The position numbers and the translations under genes were made by a program. From Alg239-R122 sp041746135 (GTDB lineage: Bacteria > Pseudomonadota > Alphaproteobacteria > Sphingomonadales > Sphingomonadaceae): DNA of 64,000 bases. Under the pieces are notes generated by a model that saw only the letters and a program-made list of their open reading frames with translations, did not search any database and had not been told where the DNA came from. Below are positions 35,063 through 43,477 of the stretch, piece after piece (within the stretch, counting starts at the first letter, position 1; each line of letters begins with the position of its first letter). The stretch spans positions 1 through 64,000 of the forward strand of contig JBGTHQ010000030.1 in NCBI GenBank assembly GCA_041746135.1. The letters are read 5' to 3'.

Positions 35063-35953
35063 ATGTCAAGAATAGCTTTTATCGGAATTGGCGTCATGGG
35101 CGCACCCATGGCGCGGCATCTGTCAGGGGCAGGCCATACGCTGTCGCTTTTCAACCGTTCACGTATCAAGTGCGAAACGTGGATCGAGGCCAATGGCGCG
35201 GCGGACGCAACCATAGCGGCCTCACCTGCCGAAGCGGCGAAGGATGCGACGGTCGTGATTTGCTGCGTCGGCAATGATGACGATCTTGCCGATGTCATCA
35301 TGGGCCGTGACGGTATATTTCAGACGCTTGGCAAGGACGCTCTGCTGATCGACCATACCACCGTTTCGGCGAAAGTAGCGCGGCAGATTTCGGTAGAGGG
35401 CAAATCGAAGCAGGTCCATTGCGTCGATGCCCCCGTTTCGGGCGGGCAGGCGGGGGCGGAAACTGGCAGGCTTTCCATCATGTGCGGCGGCACTGAAGCA
35501 GCGATGAACCTGGCACGCCCTATTATGAAGCCCTATGCGGCCCGCATCGTGCATGTCGGCGGCCCGGGCGCGGGACAGCAGACGAAAATGGCGAACCAGA
35601 TCGCCATAGCCGGCATATTGGGCGGCCTATCCGAAGCTATGCGTTTCGCGCAGGCCAGCAATCTCGACAGCGACAAAGTTTTCGAAGCCATCTCGGGCGG
35701 TGCTGCGCAGAGCTGGCAAATGGACAATCGCTGGCACAGCATGGCGAGGGACGAGTTCGATTTCGGCTTTGCGATAGACTGGATGCGCAAAGATCTGGGC
35801 CTCGCCCTGGAAGAAGCGCGCAGTGTCGGCAGCAGCGCGCCGGTGGCCGCCATGATCGATCAGTTCTACGCCGAAGTGCAGACGATGGGCGCGGGAAGAC
35901 AGGATACAAGCGCGCTGGTTCGCCGGATGCGAAGTAAAGGAAAACCCGCATGA
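35063..35953 (+). CDS. Beta-hydroxyacid dehydrogenase (3-hydroxyisobutyrate dehydrogenase family)
   Basis: 296 residues. Nucleotide-binding GIGVMGAPMARHLSGAGH, an Arg in FNRSRIKCE after the second strand suggesting NADP preference, substrate loop DAPVSGGQAGAETG and the catalytic lysine in GAGQQTKMANQIAIAG. Substrate (3-hydroxyisobutyrate, tartronate semialdehyde, glyoxylate or similar) is not decidable. Overlaps the amidohydrolase gene by four bases (ATGA). Confidence 0.85.
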   Translation: MSRIAFIGIGVMGAPMARHLSGAGHTLSLFNRSRIKCETWIEANGAADATIAASPAEAAKDATVVICCVGNDDDLADVIMGRDGIFQTLGKDALLIDHTTVSAKVARQISVEGKSKQVHCVDAPVSGGQAGAETGRLSIMCGGTEAAMNLARPIMKPYAARIVHVGGPGAGQQTKMANQIAIAGILGGLSEAMRFAQASNLDSDKVFEAISGGAAQSWQMDNRWHSMARDEFDFGFAIDWMRKDLGLALEEARSVGSSAPVAAMIDQFYAEVQTMGAGRQDTSALVRRMRSKGKPA

Positions 35954-37629
35954 AATTCGTTCCCCCACGCTTCTGTTCCGCAATCTTTGCGGTTCTGGCA
36001 TTTATGACGCTGGCATTATCGCATACCGCACATGCCGACACGCTGGTCGACAATGTCAATGGTTTTACGCTGGATGAGAACGGGAAGGTCGTCGAATTTA
36101 CCGGCATGGTCATTACCGACGACGGGCACGTGAAGGAGTTGCTTTCGCGCAAGGACAAGCGTCCAAAAACTCCGCGGTATAAAGTTGATGGCAAGGGCCG
36201 CAATCTTATGCCAGGTCTAATCGATTCGCACGGCCATGTCATGGGGTTGGGCTTTCAGGCGCTGACACTGGACCTGTCGGATACCAATTCGCTGGCGGAA
36301 GCGCAGGCGAAAATCGCAAAATATGCCGCCGACAACCCGCAGCTGCCCTGGATAGTGGGTCGCGGCTGGAATCAGGAAAAATGGAGTCTAGGGCGCTTTC
36401 CGACCGCGGCGGAAATTGACGCTGTTGTGCCAGACCGGCCGGTATGGCTTGCGCGAGTCGACGGGCATGCTGGCTGGGCCAATAGCCGCGCGATGGACAT
36501 TGCAGGGGTGAGCGCAAAATCGAAAAGCCCGACGGGGGGCCGGGTCGAGATGGCGGATGGCAAACCCACCGGAATTTTCGTAGATGCCGCCGAAACACTC
36601 ATACAATCGTCGCTGCCTGCCCCGCGTGCCGCCGATTTGGATCAGGCCTTGGCAAAAGCGCAGGATAAGCTCCTGAGCCAAGGTATTACGGCCATCGCCG
36701 ATATGGGCACGACGATGCAGGACTGGCACAGTTATCGCCGCGCCGGCGATACGGGACAACTTTACGTGCGCATTATCGCATATGCCGCCGGTGTCGATGA
36801 AATGGTCGCGATCGGCGGGGTGGGCCCAACGCCGTGGTTATATGAAGACAAGCTTCGTCTCAACGGCGTCAAAATGTATCTCGACGGCGCATTGGGATCG
36901 CGCGGTGCATGGCTCAAGGCGCCCTATCACGATGCGCCAGAAACGCGCGGTCTTTCGTTTATCGACGATACCAAATTGCTCAATCAGATGAGCCGTGCAG
37001 CAATGGACAATTACCAGATTGCCGTACACGCCATCGGCGATCAGGCGAACGCACAGGTGCTGGGCGCAATTGATGAATTGTCGCAAAACTTCGGCGGCGA
37101 CCGGCGCTGGCGGATTGAACATGCGCAAATTGTCGACCCAACCAATATAGCCGCATTGGGCCGGAACGGTATCATAGCCTCGATGCAGCCGGTGCACCAG
37201 CCATCCGACCGCCTGATGGCGGAAACCAGGCTGGGTGCAAACCGGCTTACGGGCGCATATGCCTGGAAGAGTATTTTGAAAAACGGTGGCAGGCTTGCGT
37301 TTGGATCGGATGTGCCGGTCGAATCGTCCAATCCGTTCCCCGGCATAGCCGCAGCCATGACACGGGAGGATGCCAATGGAGAGCCTTTTGGCGGGTGGCA
37401 GCCGCAAGAACGATTGTCGAGGGGCGAAGCTCTGTCAGCCTACACACGCGACGGGGCTTATGCGGGCTTTGCAGAAACCCGCTTTGGTACGCTGATGCCG
37501 GGGATGCGGGCGGACTTTATATTTGTCGACACAGATCTGCTTTATGCTTCGCCGCGCGATGTACGCGATGCGGTAGTTCTGGAAACCTGGGTAGGCGGTC
37601 GCAAACTTTACGAGAGAAACAGCAATTGA
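35950..37629 (+). CDS. Exported YtcJ-type metal-dependent amidohydrolase
   Basis: 559 residues with a signal peptide ending near SHTAHA, so periplasmic. Metal and catalytic residues of amidohydrolase family 3: DSHGHVMGLG (HxH), GVKMYLDGALGSRGAW (lysine), VHAIGDQAN and IEHAQIVD (histidines), and FGSDVPVES (aspartate). YtcJ-like enzymes are poorly characterised; substrate unknown. Translationally coupled to the dehydrogenase upstream. Confidence 0.85.
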   Translation: MKFVPPRFCSAIFAVLAFMTLALSHTAHADTLVDNVNGFTLDENGKVVEFTGMVITDDGHVKELLSRKDKRPKTPRYKVDGKGRNLMPGLIDSHGHVMGLGFQALTLDLSDTNSLAEAQAKIAKYAADNPQLPWIVGRGWNQEKWSLGRFPTAAEIDAVVPDRPVWLARVDGHAGWANSRAMDIAGVSAKSKSPTGGRVEMADGKPTGIFVDAAETLIQSSLPAPRAADLDQALAKAQDKLLSQGITAIADMGTTMQDWHSYRRAGDTGQLYVRIIAYAAGVDEMVAIGGVGPTPWLYEDKLRLNGVKMYLDGALGSRGAWLKAPYHDAPETRGLSFIDDTKLLNQMSRAAMDNYQIAVHAIGDQANAQVLGAIDELSQNFGGDRRWRIEHAQIVDPTNIAALGRNGIIASMQPVHQPSDRLMAETRLGANRLTGAYAWKSILKNGGRLAFGSDVPVESSNPFPGIAAAMTREDANGEPFGGWQPQERLSRGEALSAYTRDGAYAGFAETRFGTLMPGMRADFIFVDTDLLYASPRDVRDAVVLETWVGGRKLYERNSN

Positions 37630-37985
37630 CCTGTTATGACATTCCAAGTGCACGATAAAATGTTGCATTATTACATCATATTGCAACAAAGCGTAGGAAC
37701 ATTTATCGAAGCAGGTCCCGATGGGAATGAATAAAATACTTTATTTCAGCAAGTTACCATGCCAAGGGCTTTTTTCTCGCCCATGGACAAAGAATTTCCC
37801 AATAACATAGACTTGCCCTTTTCCGCCTCGCACAATAGAACGATTTTCAAGTCGCGTTAATATATTTTATTGATTCGCATGGAAAATATTTTACACTTAT
37901 ATTTTCTATAAATTTGGGCTTGTTTCGGTTAATCAATTTTACTAATTACCCATCTGATCCCAAGGTCAAATAAAGGAGGCCATAT
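37630..37985. other. AT-rich intergenic region
   Basis: About 355 bases with no supportable gene, clearly richer in A and T than its surroundings from about 37650 onward. It contains an inverted repeat, TGTTGCA (37661-37667) and TGCAACA (37682-37688), which may end transcription of the amidohydrolase or be a protein site, and must contain the promoter of the 81-residue protein gene. TAAAGGAGG at 37971-37979 is that gene's strong ribosome binding site. Confidence 0.5.
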
Positions 37986-38231
37986 ATGAAGTTTCGTTCC
38001 ATCGCTGCCGCAACCGCGGTATTTGCTCTCACAGCTTCGCCAGTTCTGGCTCAGGCTGCCACTTCTGCACCTGTAAGCAGTCAAGTTGTTCGTGCTGCTC
38101 AGTCATCTGACAAAGATGCTGACCTCGAAGGCGGTTCGGGTATCATTATTGCTGTGCTTGCTGCAGCTGCCATCATCGGAGGCATTATCCTTGCCGCTTC
38201 GAATGATGATGATGCGCCTGTAAGCCCTTGA
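37986..38231 (+). CDS. Small exported protein with C-terminal hydrophobic helix
   Basis: 81 residues. Signal peptide MKFRSIAAATAVFALTASPVLA, an Ala/Ser-rich middle, then LEGGSG and one hydrophobic helix (IIIAVLAAAAIIGGIILAA) followed by a short acidic tail (NDDDAPVSP). Preceded by a near-perfect ribosome binding site (AAAGGAGG) and followed by an intrinsic terminator, so a highly expressed monocistronic unit is likely. Similar short proteins occur in sphingomonads to my knowledge; function unknown. Confidence 0.75.
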   Translation: MKFRSIAAATAVFALTASPVLAQAATSAPVSSQVVRAAQSSDKDADLEGGSGIIIAVLAAAAIIGGIILAASNDDDAPVSP

Positions 38232-38252
38232 GCTTTGATATAATATAAATTT

Positions 38253-38282
38253 AAAAGCGAGGCTTTGGCCTCGCTTTTTTTT
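38253..38282 (+). terminator. Intrinsic terminator after the 81-residue protein gene
   Basis: GCGAGGC, loop TTTG, GCCTCGC, flanked by AAAA and a run of eight T. Textbook hairpin and T-tract. Confidence 0.9.
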
Positions 38283-38429
38283 GGTTTGCGTTTGCCGAAA
38301 AATGCCGCTTTTGGATGTCGGCTCCAATTTTGTGCCGCCTTCTTTCAATAATTCGAGTGATTGCGAAACTACCATATCCCTAGAGGATGGGGAATAACGC
38401 ACACTCTTGTGCTTTTTATATTCTCCTGT

Positions 38430-38454
38430 GGAACCAAGCATAATCCCGCGAGTT
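38430..38454 (+). promoter_or_regulatory. EcfG-like (general stress) promoter candidate
   Basis: GGAAC at 38430-38434, 16 bases, AGTT at 38451-38454. The alphaproteobacterial general-stress sigma EcfG reads GGAAC-N16/17-CGTT, so this is one base off. It lies 125 bases before the entericidin-type gene, giving a rather long leader. A perfect palindrome CGCCCGGGCG follows at 38508-38517. Confidence 0.35.
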
Positions 38455-38578
38455 GTCAGTTTCAGAACAGCAAATTATGCCCCCTCCCTTGCTGTTCCCC
38501 TATATAGCGCCCGGGCGTACAATCCTCCCCCTTCTTTGTACCCCGGGCCTATCCTTATTTTTTTGAGAGGAACATATA

Positions 38579-38728
38579 ATGCAGTCCAAAGTGTCCAAAT
38601 TTTCGACAACCGCAAAGATTATGTCCGTTATGGCGGCAAGTCTTTTAATTGTTGGCTGCAACACAGTCAAAGGTGCGGGCCGGGATATCGAATCCGTCGG
38701 CCAAGCAGGTGAAGACGTTATCGATTAA
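38579..38728 (+). CDS. Entericidin-type small lipoprotein
   Basis: 49 residues: MQSKVSKFSTTAKIMS, then the lipobox ASLLIVGC with Cys27, then NTVKGAGRDIESVGQAGEDV. The mature CNTVKGAGRDIESVGQA part matches the EcnA/EcnB entericidin pattern, small cell-envelope lipoproteins, in E. coli under stationary-phase control. Ribosome binding site GAGAGG lies 8 bases before the ATG. Monocistronic, with a terminator after it. The preceding 297 bases hold no other gene. Confidence 0.85.
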   Translation: MQSKVSKFSTTAKIMSVMAASLLIVGCNTVKGAGRDIESVGQAGEDVID

Positions 38729-38765
38729 GCGTTATATTTCCGAAGAATATTCCCGAAGACTATGT

Positions 38766-38798
38766 AAAGGCAGCCTTAAACGGCTGTCTTTTCTTTTT
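38766..38798 (+). terminator. Terminator of the entericidin gene, reaching into tatC
   Basis: AAAGGCAGCC (38766-38775) pairs with GGCTGTCTTT (38782-38791) with one mismatch, followed on the plus strand by TCTTTTTT. Half of it lies inside the 3' coding end of the convergent tatC gene. Confidence 0.75.
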
Positions 38799-39534
38799 TG
38801 CGCTCGGTAAACCGCATAATCAGCAAGGATGCCTCGAACAATACGATCAAAGGCAATGCCAACACAATTTGTGATATGAAATCTGGCGGCGTGAGCACGG
38901 CTGCGATTGCGAATGATCCTACGATCATATAGCGCCGAAGCCCTACAAGCTGCGCTCGCGAGACAATGTCGGCGCGGTTCAGAAGCAACAGCAAAACGGG
39001 CAAGAGGAAGCAGATGCCGAAGGCCAGAATAAATTGCATCACGAGCGAGAGATATTCTCCAGCTGCCGGTAGCGCCTTCAACTGCATACCGCCCGTTATC
39101 CCTTGATATTGTAGAAAATAGGTGAACGCGAGCGGCATCACCACGAAATAGGCCAGCGCCGCCCCTGCGGTAAACAATATCGGCGTAGCGATAATAAAAG
39201 GCAAAAAAGCGCGCTTCTCTTTAGCATAGAGACCAGGTGCGACAAATGACCATAGCTGACTGGCGATAATTGGAAAAGATACGAAAAAGGCGGCGAACAG
39301 CGCCACCTTGATTTCAACAAAAAATGCTTCGTACAATTTGGTGTAGATAAGTTCGCCCTGCCCTTGGGCAAAAGCCCCGCTGAGCGGTCGAACGAGAAGA
39401 CCGAAAATATCGTCCGCGAAATACAGGCAAATGCTGAATGCCACGACCAGTGCGGCAATGCACCACAATAACCGCTGGCGCAATTCGATCAAATGGTCGA
39501 GCAAAGGTGCCTTGCTATCGTCGATGTCGCTCAT
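38776..39534 (-). CDS. tatC: TatC, twin-arginine translocase receptor subunit
   Basis: Six-helix receptor for twin-arginine signal peptides. 252 residues: cytoplasmic start APLLDHLIELRQRLLW (the signal-peptide binding LxELRxRL), SFVAPGLYAKEKRAFLPF in the first cytoplasmic loop, then helices with FGICFLLPVLLLLLNR and VLTPPDFISQ. Overlaps tatB as ATGA. Last gene of the argS-to-tatC run. Confidence 0.95.
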   Translation of the reverse strand: MSDIDDSKAPLLDHLIELRQRLLWCIAALVVAFSICLYFADDIFGLLVRPLSGAFAQGQGELIYTKLYEAFFVEIKVALFAAFFVSFPIIASQLWSFVAPGLYAKEKRAFLPFIIATPILFTAGAALAYFVVMPLAFTYFLQYQGITGGMQLKALPAAGEYLSLVMQFILAFGICFLLPVLLLLLNRADIVSRAQLVGLRRYMIVGSFAIAAVLTPPDFISQIVLALPLIVLFEASLLIMRFTERKKEKTAV

Positions 39535-39896
39535 GCAGGAGTATCCGGTTTGCGCGTCGCATCATCATGATCCTGGGTTTCAGTGTCTGTTCGCGCAGGA
39601 GGAACGCTTTCACCACTATCGCTGGTGCCCTCGACCGGGGGAGAGGGCAACATTTCGTTTCCTGCGGTCTCGCGCATGATGCGTTCGTTATTTTCCGCCC
39701 ATTTCTTTTCCATTTCCTCCATTTCGGCCTCGCGCACCATGGAATCGAAACCGCTTCGCACCTCGCGCATCATGGCCCGCGCTTTGCCGACCCATCTCCC
39801 CGCGAGGCGCAAGGCCACCGGCAAGTCCTTGGGACCGATGACGATGATCGCCACCACAGCGATGAGCAATATTTCGGGGGCACCAATGTCAAACAT
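39531..39896 (-). CDS. tatB: TatB, twin-arginine translocase subunit
   Basis: 121 residues: MFDIGAPEILLIAVVAIIVIGPKDLP with the conserved Glu and Gly-Pro hinge, an amphipathic helix (RLAGRWVGKARAMMREV) and an acidic, Pro-rich C-terminal tail. The conserved Glu8 of TatB is at EILL. Forms the receptor with TatC. Confidence 0.92.
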   Translation of the reverse strand: MFDIGAPEILLIAVVAIIVIGPKDLPVALRLAGRWVGKARAMMREVRSGFDSMVREAEMEEMEKKWAENNERIMRETAGNEMLPSPPVEGTSDSGESVPPARTDTETQDHDDATRKPDTPA

Positions 39897-39949
39897 GGTC
39901 GCTCACTTTAAAGAGGATAGGCGCAAACGGAAATGCGGCCGGAAAAGAT

Positions 39950-40177
39950 TTATTTCGTTTCCGCCTCTTTGGCGGCCTTCGTTTCATTGTTGACGATTTT
40001 ATCCGACTCGATCCGCGGTGCGGGTTTCTCAGGCTCGTCGCTTTCGGAAATACCTTTTTTGAAACTGCGAATGCCCTTGCCGACATCTCCCATCATTTCT
40101 GAGATCTTGCCGCGGCCAAACAGCACCAGTATCAACAATATCACCGCCAGAATTTGTATAGGTCCAATACTACCCAT
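39950..40177 (-). CDS. tatA: TatA, twin-arginine translocase pore subunit
   Basis: 75 residues: one membrane helix MGSIGPIQILAVILLILVLF, the FG hinge and amphipathic helix GRGKISEMMGDVGKGIRSFKKGI, then a charged tail. Polymerises to carry folded proteins across the inner membrane. 53 bases before tatB and 23 bases after scpB. Confidence 0.93.
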   Translation of the reverse strand: MGSIGPIQILAVILLILVLFGRGKISEMMGDVGKGIRSFKKGISESDEPEKPAPRIESDKIVNNETKAAKEAETK

Positions 40178-40200
40178 ATGGAATCTCCTTTCCCGGAGTT

Positions 40201-40866
40201 TTACGCGTTATCCGCGTCACTATCCAGCATATCTTCTCTCTCATCCCCTTTTTCAAGATGCAGTCGTTCGAGCGCTTCATCAACAGGTTCCAACAGCCCG
40301 GCGGCATGCAACTCTTTCAGCCCGGGCAGATCGCGCCGCGACACAAGACCGAACTGCACCAGAAACTCGGGCGTTGTTGCATAAACGAGCGGTCGGCCGG
40401 GAACTTCGCGGCGTCCTGCCGGGCGAATCCATTCCGCCTCCATCAGCACATCCAGCGTTCCCTTGCTGGTCTGGACGCCGCGTATCGCTTCTATTTCAGC
40501 GCGGCTGACCGGCTCGTGATAGGCGATAATGGATAAAGTCTCGGTGGCCGCGCGGGAGAGTTTGCGGGTGTCGATCCGTTCGCGGCGCAGCATATGCGCA
40601 AGATCTGCCGCGGTCTGGAAATGCCAGGTCTTGCCACGTCGCACCAGTTCGATACCGCGCCCATCATAATCGGCCTGCAACTTCACAAGGGCAGCAAGAA
40701 CATCGATCTTTTCGCCGACATACGCACCAATCTGTTCGGCGGTCATTGGCGTTTCGGAAGCGAACAAAGCCGCCTCTACCGCACGTTCGCCGCCATCCGA
40801 CAGGATTGTGCCGAACAAATTTTCATCGACGTCTTCGTTGGCGCTTTCGATCAGATATTCGCTCAT
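40201..40866 (-). CDS. scpB: ScpB, SMC-associated kleisin-interacting protein
   Basis: About 221 residues with two winged-helix domains: ALFASETPMTAEQIGAYVG and LSRAATETLSIIAYHEPVSRAEIEAIRGV, then TTPEFLVQFGL typical of ScpB. Binds ScpA and SMC to form the chromosome-condensing complex. ATG 40866 overlaps the scpA stop as ATGA; the longer frame upstream runs through scpA and is rejected. Confidence 0.93.
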   Translation of the reverse strand: MSEYLIESANEDVDENLFGTILSDGGERAVEAALFASETPMTAEQIGAYVGEKIDVLAALVKLQADYDGRGIELVRRGKTWHFQTAADLAHMLRRERIDTRKLSRAATETLSIIAYHEPVSRAEIEAIRGVQTSKGTLDVLMEAEWIRPAGRREVPGRPLVYATTPEFLVQFGLVSRRDLPGLKELHAAGLLEPVDEALERLHLEKGDEREDMLDSDADNA

Positions 40867-41660
40867 GATACCGCCCTCAGCAACAATGGCGCAAACGGCT
40901 TTTCCTGTTGCAATTCCAGCCGCCCCTGCTTGGCCAGTTCTAGCGCCGCCAGAAAACTCGATGCCAGTGCCGAACGGCGCAAGTCGCCGCCCGCCCCTTT
41001 CGGCAGAAATTGTTCGAGCGCCGTCCACTCGATCGCCGCCCCCACCATCATCGATACCCTCGCCAATGCATCTTCCAGCGTCATGACGTGGCGTTTCTTG
41101 ACGATATGCACGGCGGGCGCACCGCGCATATTCACTTGCGCATAGGCACTGATCAGGTCGAAATAGCTGCATTTCCATGCAGTGTTCGAAATGACGCGCA
41201 GCCCCTGGGGCGCACCGCGCATAAACACGTCGCGGGCCATGCGGTCGCGGGCCATTAGCCGCGCGCCCGCCTCACGCATGGCATTGAGCCTTTGCAAACG
41301 CATTTGCAGACGCAGGGCAAGCTCCTCGGGCGAGGGGTCGATGCCGGAATCTTTGGGCAAAAGCAGGGCGGATTTAAGATAGGCGAGCCAAGCGGCCATA
41401 ACCAGATAATCTGCCGCCAATTCCAGTTTCACAATCCGGGCATTTTCGATAAAATGCAGATATTGCCGGGTCAGTTCGAGTATCGAAATCGCGCGCAAAT
41501 CGACTTTCTGATTACGCGCGAGCGCCAGCAACAGATCGAGCGGGCCTTCCCAGCCATCGATATCGATGCGCAATATTTCCTGTGGGTCCGCCCCGTCGCT
41601 CTCCCCAAAAGAAGCAGAGACGGGCGCAGTCGCCGGATCGAGAAAATCTATATCGCTCAC
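40863..41660 (-). CDS. scpA: ScpA, kleisin subunit of the SMC complex
   Basis: 265 residues. N-terminal FEGPLDLLL-type motif (GWEGPLDLLLALARNQKVDL) binding the SMC neck, YLVMAAWLAYLKSALLLP in the middle, and a C-terminal winged helix (SFLAALELAKQGRLELQQ). The start codon is GTG at 41660, overlapping the nagZ stop (GTGA). Bridges SMC heads with ScpB. Confidence 0.93.
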   Translation of the reverse strand: MSDIDFLDPATAPVSASFGESDGADPQEILRIDIDGWEGPLDLLLALARNQKVDLRAISILELTRQYLHFIENARIVKLELAADYLVMAAWLAYLKSALLLPKDSGIDPSPEELALRLQMRLQRLNAMREAGARLMARDRMARDVFMRGAPQGLRVISNTAWKCSYFDLISAYAQVNMRGAPAVHIVKKRHVMTLEDALARVSMMVGAAIEWTALEQFLPKGAGGDLRRSALASSFLAALELAKQGRLELQQEKPFAPLLLRAVS

Positions 41661-42664
41661 GCCAGCGCCAGGAGTTCATCCCGTTTAGCGATCAGTTCCG
41701 TCTGGCGGGAAAGCGTAGCGCCGGGCCTCACCTTGTTCAGAGCACGATCCAGACGGGTCTTGGCCGCATCGGTAATATCGGGAAGAATGCGAGCAATTTC
41801 ACGCATCTCATGCATCCTCCCCCAACAGTTGAGCGCGATATCGCACCCCGCCTCAACGCAATCGAGCGCGCGGGTGGGCACATCGCCTTGCAGGGCTTTC
41901 ATATCCAGATCGTCGGACATGAGCAGGCCATCGAAGCCGATCTGCCCGCGAATAATATCATGAATGACAGTGGGCGACATTGTGGCGGGAAGCCTGTCGT
42001 CCCAGGCCCGGTACACGATATGGGCAGTCATCGCCATTGGTGCGTCTTTCAGCGCGGCGAAAGGGGCGATATCGGTTTCCAAAGTGTTCGCATCCGCATC
42101 GACATGGGGCAATTCCATATGGCTGTCGACAATGCCCCGGCCATGGCCCGGCATATGTTTGACCACGCCTTCGACTCCGCCGCGGCGCAGCCCGTCGAGT
42201 ATGGCACGGCCCAGAGCGGCCACGCGCATCGGGTCATGGCCCAGCGACCGGTCGCCAATGGCAGGCGTGGTCTCGGGCTGGCGCACGTCCAGTAACGGAA
42301 GGCAATCGACATTGATGCCGACTTCGTGAAGATCCAGTGCAAGCGCCTCCGCATTGGCACGTGCCGCTTCTATCGCGCTTGCAGGGGCGACATCGTACAA
42401 GGCATCGAATTTTTCGCCGGCAGGAAAATTGAGCCAGTGCGGCGGTTGCATCCGCGCGACACGGCCGCCTTCCTGATCTATCAAAATCAACACGTCATCA
42501 CGGCCATGCAGGTCTCGGATCGAATCCGTCAGCGCCCGGAGCTGCTCACGATTGTCGATATTGCGACCAAATATAATATAGCCCGCCGGAGAGGCTTCGG
42601 CAAAGAATGAGCGTTCGTCTTCGGTCAACCGCAAGCCGGACATGCCGAAAATCACCGGTTTCAT
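41657..42664 (-). CDS. nagZ: Beta-N-acetylhexosaminidase, NagZ family (GH3)
   Basis: Cytoplasmic muropeptide recycling: removes GlcNAc from GlcNAc-anhydroMurNAc peptides. About 335 residues from ATG 42664 (MKPVIFGMSGLRL). DQEGGRVARMQPPH, the His/Asp acid pair loop KHMPGHGRGIVDSH, and the nucleophile Asp in MSDDLDMKAL are all present. The upstream open frame is not conserved-looking. Between a SPOR protein and scpA, as in many alphaproteobacteria. Confidence 0.93.
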   Translation of the reverse strand: MKPVIFGMSGLRLTEDERSFFAEASPAGYIIFGRNIDNREQLRALTDSIRDLHGRDDVLILIDQEGGRVARMQPPHWLNFPAGEKFDALYDVAPASAIEAARANAEALALDLHEVGINVDCLPLLDVRQPETTPAIGDRSLGHDPMRVAALGRAILDGLRRGGVEGVVKHMPGHGRGIVDSHMELPHVDADANTLETDIAPFAALKDAPMAMTAHIVYRAWDDRLPATMSPTVIHDIIRGQIGFDGLLMSDDLDMKALQGDVPTRALDCVEAGCDIALNCWGRMHEMREIARILPDITDAAKTRLDRALNKVRPGATLSRQTELIAKRDELLALA

Positions 42665-42797
42665 AAGCCAGTCCTGATAGATATTCGTGCCATAAAAACA
42701 GTCTGGCCCCATTTGCAAAGTCCGTAAAGGGGCAGGCAAGCATAATATGTGGAAATTCGAAGCTCCAGTTTCGCAAACTTCAAACGTTCAGATATTT

Positions 42798-43433
42798 CTA
42801 CCTTACGATAAGACAGGCTCCCCCGGCCGACTTGATTTTGCCGCACGTATCGTTCGCTGCAGTTGCATCGGGGGCCACTGCGCTCAGGCGGTAAACGATA
42901 CCGCCATCGACTTTGGCCGATGTCACCTTTTTGGGCAGCGTTCCTACAAAATCATAGCGCCGCGACAATTCGGACCAGCCGTTATTGGCCAAAGCTTCGC
43001 TGCTATAGGCACCCAATTGTACGAGCACGCTTCCTGCCGCTGCTGGCGCAGATTGCGACACCGGCTGTTTTTCTTCTGCTTCGGCCAGCTTTGCTTCTTT
43101 GCGATCGCCTTCGCTGGCCGAGAAACTGGCATCGCCCGTGCCTTCAAATGTCTTGCCCTGCGGATCCACTGGCGCGACTTTATAATCACCTTCCTCTGCG
43201 GCAATAATTTCGCCATCTCCAGCGACCCCGTTAACGGTCACCTTGTTTTGGAACCAGTAGTATCCGCCCACAACGACAGCGACCACCAACAGTCCCAGCA
43301 ATACGAACGCCAGCAGCTTGCCGCCATTGCCATCGTTATGGTCGCTATAATCGTCGGCGGTTTCGAGCCAGGGCAAACGGTCATCGTCTTCGCCCGTCAG
43401 ATCGCTGCTGCCTATTGTCCTGTCATTCGCCAT
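42798..43433 (-). CDS. SPOR-domain membrane protein
   Basis: About 211 residues from ATG 43433. Acidic cytoplasmic N-terminus, one membrane helix (LLAFVLLGLLVVAVVVGGYYW, about residues 40-60), Ala/Glu-rich linker and a C-terminal SPOR domain (VLVQLGAYSSEALANNGW to GGACLIVR) that binds denuded septal peptidoglycan. Likely a divisome or septal accessory. Follows argS by 44 bases. Confidence 0.87.
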   Translation of the reverse strand: MANDRTIGSSDLTGEDDDRLPWLETADDYSDHNDGNGGKLLAFVLLGLLVVAVVVGGYYWFQNKVTVNGVAGDGEIIAAEEGDYKVAPVDPQGKTFEGTGDASFSASEGDRKEAKLAEAEEKQPVSQSAPAAAGSVLVQLGAYSSEALANNGWSELSRRYDFVGTLPKKVTSAKVDGGIVYRLSAVAPDATAANDTCGKIKSAGGACLIVR

Positions 43434-43477
43434 AATCTTTTCCTCGCGCACGGAATATTGCCGTCTAAGGGGCCGGG

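Noticed and set aside
38103..38441. 112-codon minus-strand frame across the terminator region
   Set aside because: It is antisense to the 81-residue gene and runs through a strong terminator; basic, low-information sequence.
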